Translations under genes and position numbers: made by a program
In this document: piece after piece, positions 46,421 through 54,123 of the stretch
How positions within the stretch are numbered: position 1 is the stretch's first letter
Layout: each line of letters opens with the position of its first letter
Assembly (NCBI GenBank): GCA_964617825.1
Contig: CAZTWL010000003.1
Coordinates: forward strand, 149,585-213,584
DNA from: VSJD01 sp964617825
GTDB taxonomy: Bacteria; Verrucomicrobiota; Kiritimatiellia; JAAZAB01
Length of the DNA stretch: 64,000 nucleotides
Direction of reading: 5' to 3'
Notes under the pieces: model-generated
Database searches by the model: none
What the model was told of the DNA's origin: nothing
What the model saw: the letters and a program-made list of their open reading frames with translations, nothing else

Positions 46421-48340
46421 CTAGCTTTCGAAATAAGTGTATCCGCGCATGCCGGTCTCGTAGGCCGACATGATTTCACGACGCTCCACCGCCGTGATGC
46501 GATTGTCGCGGACGGCCTGTTCCGCCATGATCCGCACGCGGTTGATCATGTCGCGGGGATCGTACTCCACATAGGAGAGCACGTCGGCGACCGTATCGCC
46601 CGCGATTTCGTTGGTGTATTCCACAGTGCCATCCTTGCCGACGCGGACATGGAGCACATTCGTGTCGCCAAGCAGGTTGTGCAGGTCGCCCAGGGTTTCC
46701 TGGTAGGCGCCCACCAGGAACACGCCGAGGTAATAATCTTCGTCGCGCAATTCATGCAGCGGGAGCGTGTTCTTGACATCGTGCAGGTCGATGAAACGGT
46801 CGATCTTGCCGTCGGAGTCGCAGGTTATGTCGGCCAGGATCGCCTGGCGCGTCGGCATTTCCTGGAGGCGATGAATGGGCATGACGGGGAAGAGCTGGTC
46901 GATGGCCCAGGAATCGGGCAGCGATTGAAAAACGCTGAAGTTGCAGTAGTAGAGATCGGCCAGCGCCACTTCCAGCCCCTGCAGTTCCTCGGGGACATAT
47001 TTGCGCTCCTTGGTTTCGGCGGCGATCCGGCAAATGATATCCCAAAACAGGGTTTCCGCGAATGCCCGCTCCCTCAGGCTCAGCTGGCCATGAGTGAAAA
47101 GCGCGCGGATTTCGTCGCGGTAATACACGGCATCGTGGTAGCATTCCTGGGGGTTTTTCGTGGAAAGCGCCTGGCGGACTTCCTTAAGGTTGTTCAGCAT
47201 TTCGTTGTAATGGGCCGGGATTTCCTCGTTGGTGGCCGAGGTCGACGGCTCGAACCGGCTGACGTCGAGGACGTTGAAGACCAGGACGGAATGGTGGGCA
47301 ACTGTGGCGCGGCCCGATTCGCTGACAATCGTGGGGTGGGGAATGCCTTCTTCCTTGACGGCGCTCAAGATGGCTTCCACGACATCGGCGGCGTATTCCT
47401 GCTCGGTGTAATTGCGGCTGCTGGCGAAGTTCGTGTGCGAACCGTCATAATCCACCGCCAGACCCCCGCCGATGTTGATCAAACCCATGGCGGCGCCTTC
47501 GCGCGCCATTTCCACATACAATCGGCAAGCCTCGCGCAGGGCCGAACGGATATTGCGGATGTTGGAAACCTGCGAGCCCAGGTGATAATGCAGCATTTGC
47601 AGGCAATCCAGCATGTTTTCCTTGCGCAACAGGTCGATGATCTCGATGGCCTGCGAGGCATTAACGCCGAACATGCTGCGATCGCCGCCGGATCCATCCC
47701 AATGGCCGCCGGCGCGGCTGGAAAGCTTGACCCGTACGCCGAGCCGGGGCTTGACGCCCATCTGGACGGCCCGGTTCAGGATCATGGAGAGCTCGTCCGG
47801 CTTCTCCAAAACGAGAATTGTTTGGATGCCCATTTTGAGCGCGTAAAGCGCCAGGTCAATGAATTCCTCGTCCTTATAGCCGTTGCAGACGATCAGCGCT
47901 TCGGGATCTTCGGTATAGGCAATGGCGGCCATCAACTCCGCCTTGCTTCCGGCTTCCAGCCCGTGATGATACGGCCGGCCGAATTCCATGATCTCGGCCA
48001 CAACCTGCTTCTGCTGGTTGACCTTGATCGGGTAAACGCCGCGGTACACGCCCTGGTAGCCGTAATCGCGGATGGCCATGTTGAAGTTCTCGTACAACTG
48101 CTTGATGCGCGAGGAGAGAATATCGGCAAAACGCAGAAGGATCGGCATATTCAGCCCGCGCGCCTTGAGTCCGGCAATGAGATCCATGATGCTGATGCTT
48201 GTTGCGCTGCCCGGTCCGAACGGCTTGACCACAATATCGCCGCTGGCGGAGACGTCGAAATAGCCGACGCCCCAGTTCCGGATGCCGTACAACTCCGCAG
48301 CGTTGTCGCAGGTCCATCGTTCAAGCACTTCAGCTTTCAT
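46421..48340 (-). CDS. speA: Biosynthetic arginine decarboxylase
   Basis: Converts arginine to agmatine; PLP-dependent alanine-racemase-fold enzyme. The 639 residues are near the E. coli SpeA size. The PLP lysine is in YRGVYPIKVNQQK. Conserved blocks include YHLGSQVSNIR, INIGGGLAVDYDG and the later AVYYRDEI and SVFQSLPDSWAIDQLFPVMP. A strong AAGGAG ribosome site precedes the ATG. With speB downstream it makes putrescine from arginine. Confidence 0.95.
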   Translation of the reverse strand: MKAEVLERWTCDNAAELYGIRNWGVGYFDVSASGDIVVKPFGPGSATSISIMDLIAGLKARGLNMPILLRFADILSSRIKQLYENFNMAIRDYGYQGVYRGVYPIKVNQQKQVVAEIMEFGRPYHHGLEAGSKAELMAAIAYTEDPEALIVCNGYKDEEFIDLALYALKMGIQTILVLEKPDELSMILNRAVQMGVKPRLGVRVKLSSRAGGHWDGSGGDRSMFGVNASQAIEIIDLLRKENMLDCLQMLHYHLGSQVSNIRNIRSALREACRLYVEMAREGAAMGLINIGGGLAVDYDGSHTNFASSRNYTEQEYAADVVEAILSAVKEEGIPHPTIVSESGRATVAHHSVLVFNVLDVSRFEPSTSATNEEIPAHYNEMLNNLKEVRQALSTKNPQECYHDAVYYRDEIRALFTHGQLSLRERAFAETLFWDIICRIAAETKERKYVPEELQGLEVALADLYYCNFSVFQSLPDSWAIDQLFPVMPIHRLQEMPTRQAILADITCDSDGKIDRFIDLHDVKNTLPLHELRDEDYYLGVFLVGAYQETLGDLHNLLGDTNVLHVRVGKDGTVEYTNEIAGDTVADVLSYVEYDPRDMINRVRIMAEQAVRDNRITAVERREIMSAYETGMRGYTYFES

Positions 48341-48469
48341 ACACTCTCCTTCTCGCGGGCAACAATGTGTCCGTTATTCTTTATACACGCGCCGCGCACC
48401 GCGGCAAGTTATTTTTTTATGAATCATCGAGCTTGCGTCGCCTTCGATTCTGCCTATTATCTCCGCCTC

Positions 48470-49591
48470 ATGATCCTGGGATATAAAAGCCGCCGTTATC
48501 AGCTTGTGGCCCTGCTGGCGTTTCTCGGACTTATCGGCGCCGGCTTGATTTGCGGCCTGTATTTCCGCGCCATGAAGTCGGGAACGCAGATCGAAGAGCC
48601 GGAGGCGCCGGACTTGGTTCTGCCGCCTGAGAACCGCCAGCCAACCAACCAGTTCCGGCGCCTTGTTTTTCCCACGGAGCGGGTGCTCGATCGTAATGAC
48701 CTCAAGGTGTTTCAGTCGACGGCTTCGGGGCGGCCCGAATCCGGGATGTTCGGCTCGGTGCGCACGGCCAAGTATGGCAAGGGTTTGGCGGCGCACTTTC
48801 ATGAAGGTGTGGATATTGCCGCCTGCCGGCGGGATAGCGCCGGCAGACCTCAGGATGCCGTGCATGCGGTGGCGAATGGCAACGTGGCTTATGTAAATAC
48901 CGTGGCCGGGAATTCGAATTACGGCAAATACGTGGTGTTGACCCATGCTTGTCCCTCCGGGGTGGTCTATACGCTTTATGCCCATCTGGCGGCCATCTCG
49001 CCCGGAGTGAGCCGGGGCCGCCCGGTCGAAGCCGGAGATGTGCTGGGCGTTGTCGGTCATACGGCCAACCCGCCGTTCCCGCTGTCCCAGGCGCATCTTC
49101 ATTTTGAAGTTGGATTGATCCTGAACGCGCGATTCAGCCAATGGTATCGCGCGCAAAAATACAAAAACGGGCATGACAATTTTAACGGGTGGAACCTGAT
49201 GGGCGTGGATCCCCTGGCGGTGTTCGAACGTCAGCGCCAACTCCCGGATTTCGATTTTTTCCAATTCCTGGCCACGCTGCCGGCAGCCTTCGAAATTGTG
49301 TTACCGGCGCGGGGGCGCCCGGATTTTTTCAAGCGCAATCCGAGCCTTTGGGAAGGCGCGCCTTATTTGGGCGCCGGATTGCAGATGTCCGTTGCGGAAA
49401 ACGGGTTGCCGCTCAAGGGACGTAATGCCACGCAAGCGGAGCGCGCGCTGCTGGGCGCAAGGAAGAGCGCGGTTCTGCGCGTGGATTCGGCGGTACTTGG
49501 CCGCAACGGCTGCCACTTGGTCGTTTGTCAGAAAGGCCTGTGGCGCCTGGGCCGTGCCGGCGAGAAGTGGCTGGATATCTTGACGTATTGA
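48470..49591 (+). CDS. M23-family peptidase with N-terminal membrane anchor
   Basis: A 373-residue LytM/M23-type metallopeptidase. The ATG at 48470 begins a membrane segment (LVALLAFLGLIGAGLICGLYF); an earlier in-frame ATG at 48419 would only add 17 residues. The zinc-site motifs are complete: FHEGVDI (H and D) and AHLHFEVG (HxH). Such enzymes cleave peptidoglycan cross-links or act in division as adaptor proteins. The C-terminal ~130 residues beyond the peptidase have no recognised domain. Most of the open frame upstream of the start is antisense to speA and speB and is not real. It ends at two hairpins. Confidence 0.85.
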   Translation: MILGYKSRRYQLVALLAFLGLIGAGLICGLYFRAMKSGTQIEEPEAPDLVLPPENRQPTNQFRRLVFPTERVLDRNDLKVFQSTASGRPESGMFGSVRTAKYGKGLAAHFHEGVDIAACRRDSAGRPQDAVHAVANGNVAYVNTVAGNSNYGKYVVLTHACPSGVVYTLYAHLAAISPGVSRGRPVEAGDVLGVVGHTANPPFPLSQAHLHFEVGLILNARFSQWYRAQKYKNGHDNFNGWNLMGVDPLAVFERQRQLPDFDFFQFLATLPAAFEIVLPARGRPDFFKRNPSLWEGAPYLGAGLQMSVAENGLPLKGRNATQAERALLGARKSAVLRVDSAVLGRNGCHLVVCQKGLWRLGRAGEKWLDILTY

Positions 49592-49630
49592 TCCCGGCGG
49601 GCAGCGCCGGGATTGGCGAAATTAATGCCC

Positions 49631-49665
49631 AAAAAAATCAGGACGGCTGGAGTGCAGAACAGCCG
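49631..49665 (-). terminator. Terminator of the PHP-phosphatase gene (minus strand)
   Basis: Minus-strand reading: a perfect 6-bp stem CGGCTG/CAGCCG (49665-49660 with 49649-49644) with 10-nt loop, followed after 6 nt by a run of seven T (plus-strand A-run 49631-49637). Confidence 0.5.
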
Positions 49666-49673
49666 CGTGCGCG

Positions 49674-49694
49674 CCGGCTTGGCCGGATTTTTTT
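49674..49694 (+). terminator. Terminator of the M23 peptidase gene
   Basis: Perfect 5-bp stem CCGGC/GCCGG with loop TTG, then A and seven T. Short but with a good T-run; it is about 80 nt after the stop codon. Confidence 0.55.
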
Positions 49695-49716
49695 ACTTTG
49701 CGGTTCCGCCGCCTAA

Positions 49717-50568
49717 TTACCCTTGGGTCCCTGCGTCCTTCGGCAATGCATATGGCCGCGGCTGGCGGCGGCGGTATTGGACGGCATGGGTGTAGCCGAC
49801 CGAACGGGCCAGGGCCAGCGCAGCGTCAAACTGGATTCCCACTTCGTTCGGAGAATGCGCATCGGAGCCGAAGCAGATGGGAATATTCCGTTCTCTTGCA
49901 AGCGACAGGAGCAGTGTGGATGGGTAGATTTCATGCACCGGGCGGCGCAGGCCGGACGTGTTGATTTCAATGGCCATGCCGGCGGCGGCGATACGATCCA
50001 GGGCGGGCTGGGCGATTTCCTTCAAATCCCGGTCAGTGGGCCTGTGCCCGAATTTTTTAGGCAGGTCAATGTGCCCGATGACGTCCGCCACGCGGCTGTC
50101 CGCCAGCCTGCCGATAAGTTTAAAATAGGTTTGCCAGGTATTCCTGATGTCCACGGAGTCCCACACGTGGCGTTCTTCCGGGTTGTCGAATCCCCAGTTG
50201 TTGATGTAATGCACCGAGCCGAGCACCAGGTCGAACTCCTGGCGCGGGATCCATTCGTTTAAAAAGCGTTCGCAACCTTCGTAATAGTCGGCCTCGATGC
50301 CGAACAAGACCGTCGGTTTGCTTGCTCCTGCCGGCGCCGCTGGCGACTCGGGCCGGCTTGTCCGCGCCACCTCGGCAATCATTTCCCGGTACAGAGGAAA
50401 CTGATCGAGTTGCATGCGGTTGACAGAGTCGTAGCTGTCCGGGCTGGGCACATGATCGGTGAAACACATTTCCGGCAGCCCCAGTTCCACGGCCCGCGCG
50501 TAATAGGCGGCGGCTTCGCCCTGGGCGTGGTGACAGAGCTTGGTATGCATATGGTAATCGGCAAGCAT
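49717..50568 (-). CDS. PHP-family phosphatase, histidinol-phosphatase type
   Basis: A 283-residue member of the PHP superfamily, matching HisK-type histidinol-phosphatases. The ATG at 50568 follows GGAGATTACT and begins ADYHMHTKL. Metal-site residues are visible in DYHMHTKLCHHAQG, MCFTDHVP, GIEADYY, LGSVHYINNWGFD, VIGHIDLPKKFG and GSDAHSPNEVG. If it is HisK it removes phosphate from histidinol phosphate in histidine synthesis; no other his gene is nearby, so other phospho-substrates remain possible. Confidence 0.85.
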   Translation of the reverse strand: MLADYHMHTKLCHHAQGEAAAYYARAVELGLPEMCFTDHVPSPDSYDSVNRMQLDQFPLYREMIAEVARTSRPESPAAPAGASKPTVLFGIEADYYEGCERFLNEWIPRQEFDLVLGSVHYINNWGFDNPEERHVWDSVDIRNTWQTYFKLIGRLADSRVADVIGHIDLPKKFGHRPTDRDLKEIAQPALDRIAAAGMAIEINTSGLRRPVHEIYPSTLLLSLARERNIPICFGSDAHSPNEVGIQFDAALALARSVGYTHAVQYRRRQPRPYALPKDAGTQG

Positions 50569-50705
50569 AGTAATCTCCAATAATAACGGACAACGATCGA
50601 CGGTTAATTAACGGAATAATATCGGCGCGGAATGGGGCGGGAGCTGGCAAACGGGAGAAGCATTCCTTGGCAACCATTGCCGGCAACCAGCAAGCGCTTT
50701 TTGCA

Positions 50706-51440
50706 TCAGTCAAAGTGCCACGAGCCATTCAAGCCGTAGATCTTTTCATGATCGTGGCCCTTGCCTCCTTTGCGGGCCAGGAGGCGGGCCATGTCGTGTT
50801 GACCATAGGCCTCGGCCCAGGTTAAAGGTGTGTTGCCGGTATTGTCGCAGGCATTGATGTCAGCGCCGGCGCTCAGCAGGCATTTAACGCTTTCGATATG
50901 ACCCCAAAAAGCCGCCCAATGCAAGGGGGTCAGACCCTGGGTATAGGTTCGCGATTCGAGTTCGGCGCCGCTATCGATCAGGATTTTCATGGCCGCCACG
51001 TGCCCATATTGCGTGGCGCAGTGCAGGGGCGTCAGGCCGAATACGTCCTTGCTCTTGACGTTGGCCTTGTTGACCAGGAGCAGCGTGACCATGTCGGTAT
51101 GTCCGGCCAGCGCGGCCACGTGCAAAGGGGTGAGGCCGACATTGTTGGCGATGTTGATATCGGCGCCCTTTTCCAGCAGAAGCTTGACTTTTTCCGCCTG
51201 GTTGAACTGGGCGGCTTCGTGCAATGCGGTCGAACCGTCATTGGCGATGGGCGCATTGACATCGGGCGGCGCGATGACCACGCCATCCGCATTGGTGATC
51301 GTGCCCCCGGCTGTTTCGGGGACGGCGAGGTTGGTGGACGCCGTCTCGGCAGTCCGGCTTTCCGGCAGGTCGGGAGCGCCGGAACCCGTAACGGCAAGAC
51401 TGCCAATCCCAAGCATCGCAATCCATAGAATGGTTTTCAT
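50706..51440 (-). CDS. Exported ankyrin-repeat protein, 5 repeats
   Basis: A 244-residue protein with a signal peptide from the ATG at 51440 (preceded by GGGAGGTTACC). A Thr/Ala/Pro-rich linker leads to five ankyrin repeats of the TPLHxAAxxGH type. The fourth and fifth repeats are slightly degenerate. Ankyrin arrays bind other proteins; location would be the periplasm. A second, longer ankyrin protein is encoded at 58295. Confidence 0.9.
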   Translation of the reverse strand: MKTILWIAMLGIGSLAVTGSGAPDLPESRTAETASTNLAVPETAGGTITNADGVVIAPPDVNAPIANDGSTALHEAAQFNQAEKVKLLLEKGADINIANNVGLTPLHVAALAGHTDMVTLLLVNKANVKSKDVFGLTPLHCATQYGHVAAMKILIDSGAELESRTYTQGLTPLHWAAFWGHIESVKCLLSAGADINACDNTGNTPLTWAEAYGQHDMARLLARKGGKGHDHEKIYGLNGSWHFD

Positions 51441-51573
51441 GGTAACCTCCCGAAACGACATGACACTCTTTAATATGGCATTTATACCACGAACGAAGCC
51501 TGGGTATCAAGCGAATCAATTGCCCGACTCGCGTTTTGCATCCATGCAGGGATGCGCGCGCCGGCGTATTCCA

Positions 51574-54099
51574 TCAGTGTATCTTCTCGGCCTCGTCGAG
51601 GCTGATGGGCAGCGGCTTAATCTGCCAGATGTCATGCGCGTATTCCTGAATAGTGCGGTCGCTGGAAAAGCGGCCCATGCGCGCCACATTGAGAATGGCT
51701 TTGTGCGCCCAAAGGCGGCGGTGGCGATACAAGGCGGATACCTTGTCCTGGGCGTTGACATAGGGACGATAATCGGCCAGCAGGAAATAATGATCGCCCC
51801 TCTCGACGATTGCGGCATAAAGGTCGGCAAACAGGTTGGCGGAATCGGGTGAAAACTGGTTGTCGCGGATGGCATCCATCGCCAGCTTCAATTCCGGATC
51901 GGTCTGATAGTACTCGTGCGGATCGTAGATTGGTCTAAGCTGGGCCAGTTGCCGGGTGCGATAACCGAAAACGAAAAAGTTTTCAAGTCCCACGGCTTGG
52001 GCAATCTCAATATTAGCCCCGTCCCAAGTGCCGATCGTCAAAGCCCCGTTGAGCGCCAATTTCATGTTGCCGGTTCCGGAAGCCTCCGTGCCGGCCGTGG
52101 AAATCTGCTCGGAGAGATCCGCTGCGGGGATGATGCGTTCCGCGAGCGACACTTCATAATCGGGCAGGAAGATGACTTTCAGGCGGTCGCGGACCTCCGG
52201 ATCGTTATTGATCCTGTCGCCCAGGCTGGTGATCAGCTTGATGATGTACTTGGCCGCCGTATAGCTTGGCGCCGCCTTGGCGCCGAAGAGGAAGGTGCGC
52301 GGTACCATGTTCATGCCGGGATTGGCCTTGATCCGCTGATAAAGCGTGATGATCTGCAGGGCGTTCAGGAGCTGGCGCTTGTATTCATGCAGCCGTTTGA
52401 CCTGCACGTCGAACAGCGAGTCGGGGTCCACCGTCTCGCCGGTAGTCTTGCGGATAATTTTGGCCAGGCGCACCTTGTTTTGCCGCTTGGCTTCCATAAA
52501 GGCTTTCTGAAACCCAGCGTCGTCGGCATAAGGTTCCAGGCGCTTGAGATCATCGAGGTTTTTGACCCAGGCATCGCCGATCGTGTCCGTGATCAAGCGC
52601 GCCAAGGGCGTATTGCAGACCAGGAGCCAGCGGCGTTGGGTGATGCCGTTGGTCTTATTGTTGAAGCGGCCGGGAAACATGGCGGTGAAATCAGGAAACA
52701 CCTTGTTTTTGAGCAAGTCCGTGTGCAAGGCGGAGACGCCATTCACCGAGTGGCAGCCGATGATCGCCAGGTTGGCCATGCGCGCCTGCTTGGGCGCGCT
52801 TTCCTCGATGAGCGACATGGTGCGCATGCGATCCATGTCGCCGGGATAGCGGACTTCGACCCGCTGAAGGAAACGCTGGTTGATTTCATAAATGATCTGC
52901 AGATGCCGGGGCAGAACCTTTTCCAAAAGCGGCACAGGCCATTTCTCCAAGGCTTCCGGCATGATGGTGTGGTTGGTATAGGCCATGCTGCGCGAGGTGA
53001 GATCCCAGGCCGTATCCCACGGCAGGGCAATCTCGTCATGGAAGAACCGCATTAACTCGGTAATCGCCAGGGCCGGATGCGTATCGTTCAGCTGAATGGC
53101 ATTCTTGCGGGGGAAATCGTGCCACTCGCGGTGGTTTTTCTGATATCGCCGGATCAGGTCGCGGATCGAACAGGTGACCAGGAAATATTCCTGAATCAGC
53201 CGCAAGGTCTTGCCGGCCGAGGTGTTGTCGGAAGGATAAAGGACTTTGGTGACAACTTCCGCCCAGTTCTTCTGCTGGGTGGCATTCACATAGTCGCCCT
53301 GATTGAAGACATCCAACCGGAATCCCTCACTGGCGCGCGAGCTCCACAGGCGCAGGAAATTGACGGTATTGACCTGGTAGCCGATAATCGGGATGTCGTA
53401 CGGCACGCCTTCGAACAATTGCCAGTCGACCCAGACGGGATTGATTGCGCCATGCGTGCCGCGCACATTTTCGACGTGGCCGTAGACCAGCACCGGGATC
53501 GTGTACTCCGGCCGGATCATTTCCCAGGGATAGCCGTATTTCAGCCAATCGTCCGGGCGTTCGCGCTGCCAGCCATTTTCCAGTTCCTGGCGGAACATGC
53601 CGTGTTCATAGCGCAAGCCGTAGCCGTAGGCCGGCAGTTCCAAAGTGGCCATGGAATCGAGAAAACAGGCGGCCAGGCGGCCGAGGCCGCCGTTGCCCAA
53701 ACCGGCATCGGTTTCGCTTCGGCAGATGGCCTCGAAATCGAGGCTCAACTCCTTGAGCGCTTGCCCGGTGGCGGCGTTTGCGCTCAAGGCGGTAATATTG
53801 TTGGCCAGCAGGCGTCCCATGAGGAATTCCATGGAAAGGTAGTAGACCCGCTTGACATCCTGGACCTGATAGGTTCCCTGCGTGGCAATCATCTTGTCAA
53901 CCGCCAGGTCGCGGATGGCATAAGCCAGGCTGAGGTACTTGTCAAAATCGGTGGCCGAACCCCAGTTCTTACACCGGGTATATTTAATGTGATGTTGAAT
54001 GCTTTGCAACACGCGTTGCATTCCGACATCGCCGGGCGGCGGTCCGGATGGTTCGTTGCTGCTGTCGCTTGCGGGTTTTTTTTCGCTGGCTGAAGGCAT
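51574..54099 (-). CDS. glgP: Glycogen/maltodextrin phosphorylase
   Basis: Releases glucose 1-phosphate from glycogen or maltodextrins by phosphorolysis. The 841-residue protein is of standard size for bacterial glycogen phosphorylase. Signature segments include the PLP-binding EASGTGNMKLALNGALTIGT region (PLP on the conserved Lys), GLGNGGLGRLAACFLDS and NDTHPALAITELMR near the middle. The ATG at 54099 follows AGAAAGATTACC. It starts 24 nt after the surface protein gene's stop. Confidence 0.95.
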   Translation of the reverse strand: MPSASEKKPASDSSNEPSGPPPGDVGMQRVLQSIQHHIKYTRCKNWGSATDFDKYLSLAYAIRDLAVDKMIATQGTYQVQDVKRVYYLSMEFLMGRLLANNITALSANAATGQALKELSLDFEAICRSETDAGLGNGGLGRLAACFLDSMATLELPAYGYGLRYEHGMFRQELENGWQRERPDDWLKYGYPWEMIRPEYTIPVLVYGHVENVRGTHGAINPVWVDWQLFEGVPYDIPIIGYQVNTVNFLRLWSSRASEGFRLDVFNQGDYVNATQQKNWAEVVTKVLYPSDNTSAGKTLRLIQEYFLVTCSIRDLIRRYQKNHREWHDFPRKNAIQLNDTHPALAITELMRFFHDEIALPWDTAWDLTSRSMAYTNHTIMPEALEKWPVPLLEKVLPRHLQIIYEINQRFLQRVEVRYPGDMDRMRTMSLIEESAPKQARMANLAIIGCHSVNGVSALHTDLLKNKVFPDFTAMFPGRFNNKTNGITQRRWLLVCNTPLARLITDTIGDAWVKNLDDLKRLEPYADDAGFQKAFMEAKRQNKVRLAKIIRKTTGETVDPDSLFDVQVKRLHEYKRQLLNALQIITLYQRIKANPGMNMVPRTFLFGAKAAPSYTAAKYIIKLITSLGDRINNDPEVRDRLKVIFLPDYEVSLAERIIPAADLSEQISTAGTEASGTGNMKLALNGALTIGTWDGANIEIAQAVGLENFFVFGYRTRQLAQLRPIYDPHEYYQTDPELKLAMDAIRDNQFSPDSANLFADLYAAIVERGDHYFLLADYRPYVNAQDKVSALYRHRRLWAHKAILNVARMGRFSSDRTIQEYAHDIWQIKPLPISLDEAEKIH

Positions 54100-54123
54100 G
54101 GTAATCTTTCTTACCAACTCACC

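Noticed and set aside
46292..48469. Very long plus-strand open frame running antisense through speB and speA into the M23 gene
   Set aside because: Its translation before 48470 has no recognisable protein features, while the opposite strand encodes two clear enzymes. Only the part from 48470 on is a real gene.
49591..49613. 9-bp perfect hairpin over the M23 stop codon as a terminator
   Set aside because: No T-run downstream; the stem at 49674-49694 is the better terminator. Kept only as an observation.
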